Shown here: positions 44,726-54,300 of the stretch, one piece after another
Layout: each line of letters starts with the position of its first letter
How positions within the stretch are numbered: position 1 is the first letter of the stretch
Assembly: GCA_029976075.1 (NCBI GenBank)
Contig: JARKNW010000012.1
Location: 141,190-205,189, forward strand
Reading direction: 5' to 3'
From: Pleomorphomonas sp.
Lineage (GTDB): Bacteria; Pseudomonadota; Alphaproteobacteria; Rhizobiales; Pleomorphomonadaceae
DNA length: 64,000 nt
Position numbers and translations under genes: made by a program
Notes under the pieces: generated by a model
Seen by the model: the letters and a program-made list of their open reading frames with translations, nothing else
Databases searched by the model: none
Told to the model about the DNA's origin: nothing

Positions 44726-45229
44726 TCACTCAACGATCTTGTAGTGCTCGCCGGCGCAGGCACAGACCGGGCAGGCCTCGGGGGCATCGCCGATCACGGT
44801 ATGACCGCAGTTCGGGCAGATCCGAATGACGATGTTGCCAAGGTCCTTGCCGGCTTTCACGGCCTCAAGCGCCTCGCCGAACAACTCGTAATGGATCTTC
44901 TCGACCTCCATCGCTTCGGACATCGAGCGGATGGCACGCTTGTGTCCTTCCGCCTTGGCCGTCTCGACCATGGCCGGATACATGGATGTGAACTCGTGGC
45001 TCTCACCCGCCATGGCGTCGGCGAGATTGTCGAGCGTGCCCTTGATGGCGCCGAGTGCCCTGAGATGGGCGTGAGCATGGATGGTCTCGGCGGCGGCAAC
45101 GGCACGGAACAGTTTGGCGACGCCTGGCTTGCCCTCGCGGACGGCGGCATCAGCGTAAGCAAGATACTTGCGGTTGGCTTGACTTTCGCCGGCGAAGGCT
45201 TCCTTGAGGTTGTCCGTGGTGGTGGGCAT
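44726..45229 (-). CDS. rbr: Rubrerythrin
   Basis: A 167-residue non-heme diiron peroxidase of the cytoplasm. The N-terminal ferritin-like domain (about 5-135) has ligand helices AFAGESQANRKYLAYAD, AETIHAHAHLRAL, MAGESHEFTSMYP and AMEVEKIHYELF. The C-terminal rubredoxin-like domain (about 137-167) binds iron through CPNCG and CPVC. Electrons pass from the FeS4 centre to the diiron site to reduce hydrogen peroxide. It stands alone; the 190-base gap upstream should hold its promoter. Confidence 0.95.
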   Translation of the reverse strand: MPTTTDNLKEAFAGESQANRKYLAYADAAVREGKPGVAKLFRAVAAAETIHAHAHLRALGAIKGTLDNLADAMAGESHEFTSMYPAMVETAKAEGHKRAIRSMSEAMEVEKIHYELFGEALEAVKAGKDLGNIVIRICPNCGHTVIGDAPEACPVCACAGEHYKIVE

Positions 45230-45421
45230 GATGTTTGCCTTTTTATGATTGCGACGGAAGGGAGTTCGCGGCCTCCCTGACCACGCAAGACTAGCCCGCC
45301 ATCCAGGCTCCGAGTATCGGGACAACCCCGTGAAATGACCTACTAACTTCAGATTTTTTCTAAGGAGAGGTGGAAACACGGGAGGCGAGGAAGCCGGTTT
45401 GCCCGGCTCCCTCGATCTGCG

Positions 45422-47956
45422 TCAGGCTTCGGATGGCACGGCCGCGACCGACTTTGCATGGTCCTGCCGTCGCCGCGTCCGCCAGTCGCCGAGGAACAGC
45501 AGGATCGGAGCGGCGATGAACACCGAGGAGGAAGCAGCGATAACGATGCCGAAGATCATCGGCACGGCAAAGCTCTCCACCGCGCTACCGCCCCAGATCG
45601 CCATGGGCAACAGCGACAGGAAGGCAGTCGCAGAGGTGTAGAGACTGCGCGCGAGCGTCTCGTTGATCGACTTGTCGATCAGCTCGCGGAGGGGCATCTG
45701 CTTGTAAAGACGCATGTTCTCGCGCATGCGGTCATAGACCACCACCTTATCGTTCACCGAGTAGCCAACGAGGGTCAGGAGAGCCGCGATGGCCGTCAGA
45801 TTGAAGTCGAGTCCAGTCAGCGCAAAGAAACCGATCGTCTTGGTCACATCGAGGATCAGCGTGGCGATGGCTCCCACGGCGAAGGGCCACTCGAAGCGCA
45901 CCCAGATATAGACCAGCATGGCAAGGCTGGCGAACACCACGGCAAGCACGCCGGCCGTGGCAAGCTCACCGGAAACCTTGGGGCCGACCACCTCCGTTCC
46001 AATGACCTTTGCCGAAGCGTCGATCTTCGTGACCTCCTGCCGAAGTTGCTCGACAGCAGTCGTCTGAGCCTCTTCGCCGCCGGCCTGCCGTTCGACGCGG
46101 ACAAGCAGATGGTTGTCATCGCCAAAGGCCTGCAACGCCACCTCGCCGAGCCCCAGGCCATCAAGACCGGAGCGGAACGCCGCGAGATCGGCAGGCCCTG
46201 CAGTTTCCACCTGCAACTGGATGCCACCACGGAAATCGACGCCGTAGTTGAGGCCGGGGTAGATGAACAGGCCGATCGAGGTCAGTGACAGGAAGGCTGA
46301 GAAGCCGATGCCGAAGAAGCGCGCGCGCATGAATGGAATGGCCGTGCCGTCGGGGATCAACTTGATCGGCAAGAGCGGCCGGATGTTCATCTTCTTGAGC
46401 TTGCGACGCCGCACAATCGCCAGCATCAGTACGCGCACCACCGAGACGGCCGTGAACATGGAGATGGCGATGCCCAGACCCATGGTGACGGCAAATCCCC
46501 GGACCGGGCCAGAGCCAAACCAGAACAGCAAAATCGTCGCAATCAGTGCCGTGACGTTGCTGTCGACGATGGTCGAGTAGGCACGCTTGAAACCGGCATC
46601 CAGCGCAGCGATAGCGCTCATGCCTTTGCGCGACTCCTCGCGGATACGTTCGTTGATCAGCACGTTGGCATCGACGGCAAGGCCAATGCCGAGCACGATG
46701 CCGGCGATGCCGGGCAAGGTCAGCGTCGCCCCGAGAAGCGTCAGGCCAGCAAACGTGAGAACGACGTTGAGGGCGAGCGCCAGATTGGCGAGCAGTCCCC
46801 AGGCGCCGTAGAGAACCAGCATGAAGCCGAAAACCAGGGCAAAGCCGACAAGGCCGGTGACGATGCCCATCTCGATGGCATCGGCACCAAGATCGGCGCC
46901 GACGGTGCGCTCCTCGATCACCGTCAGCTTGGCCGGCAAGGCGCCGGCCCGTAGCATGGCTGCGAGGTCGGTTGCGCTCTGGACGGAGAAACTCCCCGAG
47001 ATCTGTCCTGAACCGGCGGTGATCGGCTCGCGGATCACCGGTGCGCTCAGCACCTTGTCGTCGAGCACGATAGCGAAGGGGCGGCCCACGTTGGCTCGGG
47101 TAATATCGGCGAAGCGCGACGCGCCGGCCGAATCGAAGCGGAAGGAGACGATCGGCTCATTGGTCGTCTGGTCGAAACCAACACGGGCATCGGTCAGGCG
47201 ATCACCGGAAAGCTCGACCCGGTCCTCGACAGGATAGACCCGCCCCGTCTCATCCTTGAGAAGGGTGACGCCCGGCGGCACGAAATCGGCCGTCGCCGTG
47301 TCCGACAGCAGGTGAAAGCTCATCTTGGCGGTCGAGCCGAGCAGTTCGCGGATGCGCGCCGGATCCTGCACACCAGGCAGCTGTACCAGAATGCGATCGC
47401 TTCCCACCCGTTGGATAGTCGGTTCGGCCACGCCCACCTGGTCGATGCGCTGGCGAATGATTTCCAGGCTTTGCTCGACGGCAGCGGCGGTTCGATCGGT
47501 GAGCCCCGCCTCGGTGAGCGCCAGCGTGACCGTGCCGTTGTTCTGGCGAACGTCGAGATCGCTGGCCGTCATGCCGAGACCGGGATTGCCGATCGAGGAT
47601 GCGAGCTTGCCGAGTTCTCCGGCGGCACGGGTGGTCTCGGAGGGATTGTCGAGACTGACGGTGACGGCATTGCCGGCGCGACGGATCGAGGTCGTGCTTA
47701 TCTTCGCCTCGCGGAGAACGCGACGGGCATCCTGCGTCAGCGTCTGCAGCCTTTCCTTGACAAGGTCGGCGCCATCCACCTCCAGCACGAGATGCGACCC
47801 CCCTCGAAGATCGAGGCCGAGCGACACCCGATCGCGAGGCAGCCATGAGGGAAAATTGTCGAGAGCGGATTGTGGCATCACGTTTGGAAGCGTGACGATG
47901 ATGCCGAGGGCGATGATGGCCGAATAGAGGGCCACCAGCCAGCGGGAAGTCTTCAT
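45422..47956 (-). CDS. secDF: Fused protein translocase SecD-SecF
   Basis: Proton-driven inner-membrane factor that assists SecYEG export; about 844 residues with SecD and SecF joined in one chain. The SecD part (1 to about 530) has TM1, the periplasmic P1 domain (LGLDLRGGSHLVLEVD, VGVAEPTIQRVGSDRILVQLPGV) and the SecD membrane block (GIVLGIGLAVDANVLINERIREE). The SecF part (about 540-844) shows DFRGGIQLQVE, LTLVGYSVNDKVVVYDRMREN and the final membrane block. MKTSRWLVALYS at 47956 is taken as the start; ATG at 47968 would add four residues. Confidence 0.94.
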   Translation of the reverse strand: MKTSRWLVALYSAIIALGIIVTLPNVMPQSALDNFPSWLPRDRVSLGLDLRGGSHLVLEVDGADLVKERLQTLTQDARRVLREAKISTTSIRRAGNAVTVSLDNPSETTRAAGELGKLASSIGNPGLGMTASDLDVRQNNGTVTLALTEAGLTDRTAAAVEQSLEIIRQRIDQVGVAEPTIQRVGSDRILVQLPGVQDPARIRELLGSTAKMSFHLLSDTATADFVPPGVTLLKDETGRVYPVEDRVELSGDRLTDARVGFDQTTNEPIVSFRFDSAGASRFADITRANVGRPFAIVLDDKVLSAPVIREPITAGSGQISGSFSVQSATDLAAMLRAGALPAKLTVIEERTVGADLGADAIEMGIVTGLVGFALVFGFMLVLYGAWGLLANLALALNVVLTFAGLTLLGATLTLPGIAGIVLGIGLAVDANVLINERIREESRKGMSAIAALDAGFKRAYSTIVDSNVTALIATILLFWFGSGPVRGFAVTMGLGIAISMFTAVSVVRVLMLAIVRRRKLKKMNIRPLLPIKLIPDGTAIPFMRARFFGIGFSAFLSLTSIGLFIYPGLNYGVDFRGGIQLQVETAGPADLAAFRSGLDGLGLGEVALQAFGDDNHLLVRVERQAGGEEAQTTAVEQLRQEVTKIDASAKVIGTEVVGPKVSGELATAGVLAVVFASLAMLVYIWVRFEWPFAVGAIATLILDVTKTIGFFALTGLDFNLTAIAALLTLVGYSVNDKVVVYDRMRENMRLYKQMPLRELIDKSINETLARSLYTSATAFLSLLPMAIWGGSAVESFAVPMIFGIVIAASSSVFIAAPILLFLGDWRTRRRQDHAKSVAAVPSEA

Positions 47957-48036
47957 TGGAGTGTCCATGCCGGGCGACGGCGCTACGCCCCCATGGAGGC
48001 GAGCGGTCGCGGATCCTGATATCTGGGTTCGGAAAA

Positions 48037-48435
48037 TCAGGCGGCGATGGGCGGCGCGCGAGGACGATGGCTGGCAATCGAGCGGCGAGCGAGAGAAACC
48101 TCGGAAGCCACGCGGAAACGGCAGAAAATGGAAGAACGAGCGGCAATGACGGCCGCCAGAACAAGCAGCGCCGGCAACGGGGGCGGCGGGGCCGAGCTTC
48201 GGTCACCGTGCTCGGCGGCGACGACGGGTTTAACGCCGTCGCGAAGCAGGACCGAATGCCTGAGGACGGCATGATCACCGGCACCGAGAGTCGCCGACAG
48301 CGGTGACCCGATGTCACTACCGAGCCCTAGATGCAGAAAGACAACGAAGAAAACTACTGACAGACAGGCGACAACCGCCCTCGGTGCCGAGACGCAGCGC
48401 TTCAAAAACGAAACTGGCTCAGTCCCAGAACTCAC
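48037..48435 (-). CDS. Possible small membrane/exported protein after ybaL
   Basis: A 132-residue frame that starts with GTG overlapping the antiporter stop by 4 bases (GTGA), a common coupling arrangement. It has one N-terminal hydrophobic segment (AVVACLSVVFFVVFLHLGLG), a polar middle, a PPPPLPALLVLAAVIAA hydrophobic stretch and an Arg/Pro-rich C-terminus (SIASHRPRAPPIAA). I recognise no domain. It would otherwise leave a 475-base gap before secDF. The alternative is noncoding sequence; opposite-strand frames here look worse. Confidence 0.45.
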   Translation of the reverse strand: MSSGTEPVSFLKRCVSAPRAVVACLSVVFFVVFLHLGLGSDIGSPLSATLGAGDHAVLRHSVLLRDGVKPVVAAEHGDRSSAPPPPLPALLVLAAVIAARSSIFCRFRVASEVSLARRSIASHRPRAPPIAA

Positions 48436-50291
48436 GCGGCGGGCTTTCCTTCATCGGTCTTGTCCGGCGCCACCTCATCCGATGGCGGCACCGCGTCGAC
48501 GACATCCGGCGACGCCGTCTGGCTATCGAGCATCTTCAACATGCCAAGCGCGATCTCGCGCTCGCCCATGATGACCTTGCTGGCGCCGTGGCGCAACAGG
48601 TGTTCCACCTCCTCGTCGGAATGAGCTCGCGCCACGATGAGAAGATCCGGATTTATCTGGCGTGCCTGCTCGACAGCCTGACCGGCTTCGAACCCATTTG
48701 GAATGGCGACCAGCAGTGCCTTGGCCCGCTCGAGCCCGGCCAGTGCCAGCACACGCCCGTCAGCCGCATTGCCGACAACCGTATCAATGGCCTGATCGCG
48801 CAACTTCCGAACACGATCCTCGGCATCTTCGATCACCAGCAAGGGAATACCGCGAGCGACCATATCGTCGGCAACGACGCGACCGACCCGACCGTAGCCA
48901 ATCACCACCCGATGACCGGAGAGTGTCGTGGGTTCGGCCGTCTCATCGTCGGCCTCCTCCTCGCTCATCGGGGCCGCCGCCGGAGGCACCTCGGCTTCGA
49001 CAGGGGCCGCAGAAGGCACCTCGACAGCCAGCGCCGACTCCAGCCGCGGCTGAAGCCAAGCCTCGAGCGTCGGCCGGAGGCGGTCGGCGAGGTTGAACAT
49101 CAACGGGTTGAGGATGATCGAGATCAGCGCGCCGGCCAGGATCAGATCGCGCCCCTCCTCGGGCAGAATGCCGATACCGACACCCATTTCCGCCAGAATG
49201 AACGAAAACTCGCCGATTTGGGCAAGGCTTGCCGAAATCGTCAGCGCCGTCTTCACCGGCCTGCGGAAAGCCAGCACGATGAAGAAGGCGGCCAAAGTTT
49301 TGCCGACGAGGATGATGGCCAGCGTGGCGAGAAGAACCAGAGGCTCGCTGATGAGAATGTTCGGGTCGAACAGCATGCCGACCGAAACGAAGAACAGGAC
49401 CGAGAAGGCGTCGCGCAACGGCAGACTCTCCTGGGCAGCCCGATGACTGAGTTCGCTTTCGGAGAGAACCATACCGGCGAAAAAGGCTCCAAGCGCCAGC
49501 GAGACGCCGAACAGCTCCGCCGCTCCGAAGGCAACGCCGAGAGCGATCGCCAGAACGCCCAGTCGGAACAGTTCGCGGGACCCGGTATGAGCGATGCGGT
49601 GGAGAATGGCCGGAATAAGACGCCGGCCAACCACCAGCATCAACGCGACGAAGATGGCGACCTTGAAGAGCGTCGCCGCCAGGATGCCGCCGACGCCAAG
49701 ATCGATTCCCACCAGCCGACTGGCCACGGCAGCCAACGGATCGGAATAGGCGCTTGCCCCACCGTTCGACAGGCTGGCGGCTGCCGGGATCAGCACCAGA
49801 ACCAGAACCATGGCAAGATCTTCGACGATCAGCCAGCCGATGGCGATCCGGCCGCGCTCGCTGTCGACGAGACGGCGATCCTGCATGGCCTTGAGAAGCA
49901 CCACGGTGGAGGCCGTTGAAAGGGCGACACCGAAGATCAGGCTGGCACCGAAAGACCAGCCCATGACTTCTCCCAGCACCCAGCCGAGCAACGTGGCGAT
50001 GGCGATCTGGCCGATGGCGCCGGGCACAGCGATGAAGCGGACCGACAGAAGGTCCTTCAGCGCAAAATGCAAGCCGACACCGAACATCAACAGAATGACG
50101 CCAAGCTCGGCGAGCTGCGGTGCCAACTCCTGGTCAGCGACAAAGCCCGGTGTGTGCGGCCCCACCAGCATGCCGGCAACGAGATACCCAACGAGGGGTG
50201 GCAAACGGAAGCGATTGGCGATGGCGCCGAAAATGAAAGCCAGAACCAAGCCGCCGACAATTGTCGAAATAAGGGACGTGTCGTGCGGCAT
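48432..50291 (-). CDS. ybaL: YbaL/KefB-type cation:proton antiporter with RCK domain
   Basis: A 619-residue CPA2 monovalent cation:proton antiporter. Twelve or so membrane segments (about 8-390) include the transport-core motifs PPLVGYLVAGMLVGPHTPG, IFGVALSTASTVVLLKAM and GVSLALGAFFAGMVLSESELSHRA. An acidic Ala/Glu linker (about 415-445) leads to a TrkA-N/RCK domain with HRVVIGYGRVGRVVADDM for NAD(P)-type ligand binding. The subclass fits YbaL; KefB/KefC are related. It stands convergent with nothing and may be co-transcribed with the small frame at 48037-48435 and secDF. Confidence 0.9.
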   Translation of the reverse strand: MPHDTSLISTIVGGLVLAFIFGAIANRFRLPPLVGYLVAGMLVGPHTPGFVADQELAPQLAELGVILLMFGVGLHFALKDLLSVRFIAVPGAIGQIAIATLLGWVLGEVMGWSFGASLIFGVALSTASTVVLLKAMQDRRLVDSERGRIAIGWLIVEDLAMVLVLVLIPAAASLSNGGASAYSDPLAAVASRLVGIDLGVGGILAATLFKVAIFVALMLVVGRRLIPAILHRIAHTGSRELFRLGVLAIALGVAFGAAELFGVSLALGAFFAGMVLSESELSHRAAQESLPLRDAFSVLFFVSVGMLFDPNILISEPLVLLATLAIILVGKTLAAFFIVLAFRRPVKTALTISASLAQIGEFSFILAEMGVGIGILPEEGRDLILAGALISIILNPLMFNLADRLRPTLEAWLQPRLESALAVEVPSAAPVEAEVPPAAAPMSEEEADDETAEPTTLSGHRVVIGYGRVGRVVADDMVARGIPLLVIEDAEDRVRKLRDQAIDTVVGNAADGRVLALAGLERAKALLVAIPNGFEAGQAVEQARQINPDLLIVARAHSDEEVEHLLRHGASKVIMGEREIALGMLKMLDSQTASPDVVDAVPPSDEVAPDKTDEGKPAA

Positions 50292-50450
50292 CGATGGCCT
50301 CCGTCAAGGTTGGAATTTCAGGAAATGACTCACCTCACAGGTAGGCCAGGTCGATAGACCTCGGGTTAATATGGATGATTTCGAAGGCCGATCAAGAGCA
50401 TAGGCTTCAGGAAACCGCAGGGGCGGTCTTGAAAGGCCCGCTTCGACGCG

Positions 50451-51392
50451 CTATCCGGCGCCGTTGGTCTCTCGCCACAAAAAGGCGGCGCCGCGAACAC
50501 CCGAGCTATCGCCGTGCTTGGCTTTGCGGATCGGCGTCTCGACACTGTCCGAGAAAACCAGCTTGTCCTCTCCCTCGTAAAGGTTCGTGCGGCTCCTGAG
50601 AAGGAGAGGCAGGTCGACATAGAGTTCATCCACATTGCTCATGCCTCCACCAAGCACGAAGACATCGGGATCGATGATGTCGATGACAAGTGCAAGCGAC
50701 CGCGCGAGGCGGTCGACATAGCGACCGTAGGCTGCCAGGGCCGCAGAATCCCCGGCTCGCTTGAGGTCGATGATTTCGATGGCCTTGCGCTCAGTTCCCG
50801 TTGCCATTCGGTAATCCAGCTCAAAACCGGTGCCCGAACAGAACATTTCGAGGCAGCCCCGCCGACCGCACCAGCAACGAGGCCCCGGATAATCGCCTTC
50901 CTTGGGCCAGGGCAGAGAGTAGTGACCGATTTCGCCGGCCAACCCCTGATGCCCGTTATGGCTCTTGCCATCGATGGCGATACCTGAGCCATGACCCGTA
51001 CCGAGAATGATGCCATGCACGATATGGGCACCGGCACCTGCGCCATCGATCGCCTCGGACACGGCGAGGCAGTTGCCGTCATTGGCGATCCGTACCGGCT
51101 GGCCGAGCGCGGCCTCGATGTCGCGACCAAGCGGTTGACCGTTCAGCCACCAGGCGTTGGAGTTGCGGATCAGACCAGTCAGGGGATTGGGGCTGCCCGG
51201 TAGGCCGATGCCAACAGTTCCGTCGAGCCCTGTGGCCTGTCGGGCATATCCGACCAGATCGCAGACCGCCTGGATGGACGCCCGATAATCCTCGCGTGGT
51301 GTCACGATCCGATGCCGGCACAGCTCCTGACCGTCGCCGGATAGGCCGATCACCTCCATCTTGGTGCCGCCCCAGTCGATCCCGATATACAT
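50451..51392 (-). CDS. ROK-family sugar kinase
   Basis: A 313-residue ROK kinase (fructokinase/N-acetylhexosamine kinase type). Nucleotide-binding IGIDWGGTKMEV begins the protein. The catalytic region is RIANDGNCLAVSEA, the Glu/His segment is GLAGEIGHYSLPW, and the zinc site is CWCGRRGCLEMFCSG, fitting the CxCGxxGCxE signature. The sugar is not fixed by these motifs. ATG at 51392 is preferred over an upstream GTG at 51401. It lies downstream of the permease gene, separated by a hairpin, and probably phosphorylates the sugar imported by that ABC system. Confidence 0.9.
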   Translation of the reverse strand: MYIGIDWGGTKMEVIGLSGDGQELCRHRIVTPREDYRASIQAVCDLVGYARQATGLDGTVGIGLPGSPNPLTGLIRNSNAWWLNGQPLGRDIEAALGQPVRIANDGNCLAVSEAIDGAGAGAHIVHGIILGTGHGSGIAIDGKSHNGHQGLAGEIGHYSLPWPKEGDYPGPRCWCGRRGCLEMFCSGTGFELDYRMATGTERKAIEIIDLKRAGDSAALAAYGRYVDRLARSLALVIDIIDPDVFVLGGGMSNVDELYVDLPLLLRSRTNLYEGEDKLVFSDSVETPIRKAKHGDSSGVRGAAFLWRETNGAG

Positions 51393-51431
51393 GGATGCCA
51401 CTCAACAATCTGGCCACACCAAAGCCCCGGC

Positions 51432-51458
51432 GTGTCCGGCCGATAGAGCGCCGGACAC
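51432..51458 (-). repeat. Stem-loop between permease and ROK kinase genes
   Basis: A 9-bp perfect stem (GTGTCCGGC / GCCGGACAC) with a 9-base loop, without a U-tract. Within an operon this is more likely an mRNA stability or processing element than a full terminator. Confidence 0.5.
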
Positions 51459-51475
51459 CCTTGCTCGCTTCCCTG

Positions 51476-52459
51476 TCAGCGGGTGGCCCTCGACACGGCC
51501 TGCAACTGATAGATCAGAACGGCGCCGAGGATGAGCAGCGCGCGGGCCACATACTGCCAGTACTCATCGATATTGAGCAGCGTCATGCCGTTGAGGATGA
51601 TCTCCAGGAACAGCACACCGACGAAGGTGCCCCAGATTCGCCCCTTGCCCCCCATCAGGCTCACGCCACCGATGACGCAGGCCGAGATCACCGTGAACTC
51701 CCAGGACACGCCGACCGTTGGGTTTCCTGCCTGGATCTGGCTCGACACCATGATACCGGCGATGACGGCCAGCACCGACGTCAAGGCCATCACGGCCATG
51801 CGGACCTTGGCGACGTTGATGCCCGACAGGCGCGCCGACTCGGCGTTGCCGCCAATGGCATAGACCGATTTTCCAAACACCGTGTACTTCGAGATGAACC
51901 AGGTGATCGCAAAGACGATCAGGAACACCACGGCCTGGAACGGAATTCCGCCGATGAAGCCGGCACCGAAGAAGAAGAACCAATCCGGATAGGGCGTGAT
52001 CGGGAACGAGCCGGTCAGAAGGTAGGCGCCGCCGCGGAAGGCAGCCATCCAGGCCAGCGTGGTGATGAAGGTGGGCACGGCCAGACGATGGCGGATCCAG
52101 CCGGTGAACATGCCGGCGCATATGGCCACCACCAGGCAAGCGGCTGTTCCCAAGGCGATGGCGAGTTCGAGCGAATAGCCCGAATCGCCAAGCGTTTCGG
52201 TAATCAGAGCCAAGAGACAGCCGAAGAATGCCACGCCCGAGCCGACGGAAAGGTCGATCTCACCGAGTATGATGACGAAGGTCATGCCGAAGGCGATGAC
52301 ACCCGTTGTCGCCGCGCTTCGCAGGATGTTCATGAAATTATCCCACGAGGCGAACCCGGGCGCCGTGAACGCCAACAGAATGACGATTGCCAGCAGGATG
52401 AGTTCGAGCACGAAGTCGGAAAGACGGAAGTTGGAGCGGCGCGTTGCCAGGGTGGACAT
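51476..52459 (-). CDS. Ribose-type sugar ABC transporter permease (second system)
   Basis: A 327-residue RbsC-like permease with 8-10 membrane segments. Characteristic stretches are GEIDLSVGSGVAFFGCLLAL, VPTFITTLAWMAAFRGGAYLLTG, the ATPase-contact loop VYAIGGNAESARLSGINVAKV and ISACVIGGVSLMGGKGRIWGTFVGVLFLEI. Start MSTLATRRSNF at 52459 gives a short cytoplasmic N-terminus. It is third in SBP-ATPase-permease-ROK kinase and is only moderately similar in sequence to the permease at 28293-29243. Confidence 0.93.
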   Translation of the reverse strand: MSTLATRRSNFRLSDFVLELILLAIVILLAFTAPGFASWDNFMNILRSAATTGVIAFGMTFVIILGEIDLSVGSGVAFFGCLLALITETLGDSGYSLELAIALGTAACLVVAICAGMFTGWIRHRLAVPTFITTLAWMAAFRGGAYLLTGSFPITPYPDWFFFFGAGFIGGIPFQAVVFLIVFAITWFISKYTVFGKSVYAIGGNAESARLSGINVAKVRMAVMALTSVLAVIAGIMVSSQIQAGNPTVGVSWEFTVISACVIGGVSLMGGKGRIWGTFVGVLFLEIILNGMTLLNIDEYWQYVARALLILGAVLIYQLQAVSRATR

Positions 52460-52506
52460 AACGGAAACCCTTATAGACGAGCGAACAATTGCGAGCCGGG
52501 GCGGGA

Positions 52507-54012
52507 CTATCGGGCGCTTTCGCCCATGCACATGGCGTAGAGGTCCTCGATTCCCGTCGTCTCGGGCGACGTGACCTCGCCGATGATGCGGCCAGCCTCC
52601 ATGATCAGGATGCGATGGCAGACTTCGAGCAGTTCTTCGAGCTCGGAGGAGACGAAGACGACACTGAGGCCCTTGCGCGACAGGTCCCACATGATCTGGA
52701 AGATCTGCTGCTTGGCGACGATGTCGATGCCGCGCGTCGGCTCGTCGAAGAACACGACCTTGGGGTCGGTGTTGAGCCAGTTGCCGACGACGACCTTCTG
52801 CTGGTTGCCACCCGACAGCGACTGAACCTCGTAGGACGGATCCGACACCTTGATATGCAGCTGCCTCACCCACTTCTCGGCGACGGGCGCTTGCAGGAAG
52901 TGACTGATCAGCCCGCGATGCGAGATTTCCTGGAGACTGGCAAGGCAGAGATTGTCCTCGACCGACATGATCTGGATAAGCCCCTCCTCCTTGCGGTTCT
53001 CCATGGTCATGGCGAGGCCGAGCTTCTTCATCATCGGGATGGTCGGCTTTCGAACCTCGGTCCCATTGATGATCACGGAACCGCCATCGATCCGATCGGC
53101 GCCGAAAATACCGCGCAGAAGTTCGCTACGCCCCGCGCCGAGCATGCCTGCGATGCCGACGATCTCACCGGCGCGAACCTCGAAACTGACGTCTTCGAAC
53201 TTGTCGCGCCTCGTCAGCTGCGAAACCCTGAGACTAATCTTGTCACCCACCTTGAGATCGTCAGGGCGCGACTGCAGCACGGTCTCGCCGAACATCATGT
53301 CGACGATCACCTTGGGCGTGGCGATGCCGATCGGCACCGAGCCCACGTGGCGACTGTCGCGCAGAACCGTGACGTAGTCGGCGATCCCGCGGATTTCATT
53401 GAGCTTATGGGTGATGAAGATGATGATGACGCCCTGGGCCTTCAGTGTTCGTACCACGTCCATCAGGCTGTTGATCTCGTGACGCGCCAACGCGGACGTC
53501 GGTTCGTCGAGCAACAGGACGCGTGGCTTGAGCGACATCGCCTTGGCGATCTCGATGACTTGCCGCTGGCCGACCGACAGTTCGGATACCTTGCGGGTCA
53601 CCGGTATGTCGATCTTGAGATCCTTAAGGATCGTCTCGGCCGTCGCGTTGGTCGACTTCCAGTCGATCTTGACGTTGCCGGGACCGCCGGTCGTGAATCG
53701 ACCAAGCATGATGTTCTCGGCCACCGTGAAGTCCAGAATCAGGCTGAGCTCCTGATAGACCACGGCGATGCCAGCGGCGTTGGCATCCGCCGGTCCCTTG
53801 AAATCAACCTTTTGTCCATCGATCAGAACTTCACCGGAAGTCGGCGTAACCGCGCCCGACAGGCATTTGACAAAGGTGCTCTTGCCCGACCCGTTCTTGC
53901 CCAGGAGGGCATAGACGTTGCCTCCCTCGAAACTGGCCGAAAAATCGTCCAGAGCGAGAACCCCAGGGTAAGCCTTCGTCAGATTTCTGATTTCAAGCCT
54001 TGCCGATCCCAT
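52507..54012 (-). CDS. Ribose-type sugar ABC transporter ATPase (second system)
   Basis: A 501-residue protein with two ABC domains. First domain: Walker A GKNGSGKST, signature LSVGQRQ, Walker B LLLDEPTSALARHE. Second domain: degenerate Walker A GMLGAGRSE, signature LSGGNQQKV, Walker B VFFDEPTRGIDIVA. Start MGSARLEIRNLTKAYPG at 54012 is chosen because the upstream in-frame stretch is not homologous and covers the hairpin-bearing 288-base gap after the binding-protein gene. Confidence 0.94.
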   Translation of the reverse strand: MGSARLEIRNLTKAYPGVLALDDFSASFEGGNVYALLGKNGSGKSTFVKCLSGAVTPTSGEVLIDGQKVDFKGPADANAAGIAVVYQELSLILDFTVAENIMLGRFTTGGPGNVKIDWKSTNATAETILKDLKIDIPVTRKVSELSVGQRQVIEIAKAMSLKPRVLLLDEPTSALARHEINSLMDVVRTLKAQGVIIIFITHKLNEIRGIADYVTVLRDSRHVGSVPIGIATPKVIVDMMFGETVLQSRPDDLKVGDKISLRVSQLTRRDKFEDVSFEVRAGEIVGIAGMLGAGRSELLRGIFGADRIDGGSVIINGTEVRKPTIPMMKKLGLAMTMENRKEEGLIQIMSVEDNLCLASLQEISHRGLISHFLQAPVAEKWVRQLHIKVSDPSYEVQSLSGGNQQKVVVGNWLNTDPKVVFFDEPTRGIDIVAKQQIFQIMWDLSRKGLSVVFVSSELEELLEVCHRILIMEAGRIIGEVTSPETTGIEDLYAMCMGESAR

Positions 54013-54260
54013 TCGTCCGATCCTTGAGTTCCGATCCGAGCGCCAAGGCGGCCGCTCCATGAGCGCCTCACGGAGCATTGCGGCCGAACCATAGAGTTGC
54101 CCGGAAAGTTCTGAGTTGCGCGGGATGATCGGCACCGACCGAGCGGCACGCAAAAGCCCCGCCAAGACTGGCTTATGATGCCTGCCTTGAATCCCGTGTG
54201 GGGGGGAACAAGCTCAACGAGGCATCGGGCCATGATCTGCCGATGCTTGTCCGAGAGGGA

Positions 54261-54291
54261 GCGCATGGGATCCGCAGTGGACCCCATGCGC
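54261..54291 (-). repeat. Stem-loop after the binding-protein gene
   Basis: Arms GCGCATGGG and CCCATGCGC (9 bp), extended by TCC/GGA across a single mismatch, with a 5-base loop; 9 bases beyond the SBP stop. Such hairpins between an SBP gene and its ATPase gene often stabilise the SBP message or cause partial termination, giving more binding protein than transporter. No U-tract is seen. The rest of this 288-base gap is featureless. Confidence 0.6.
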
Positions 54292-54300
54292 AATGCCGAA

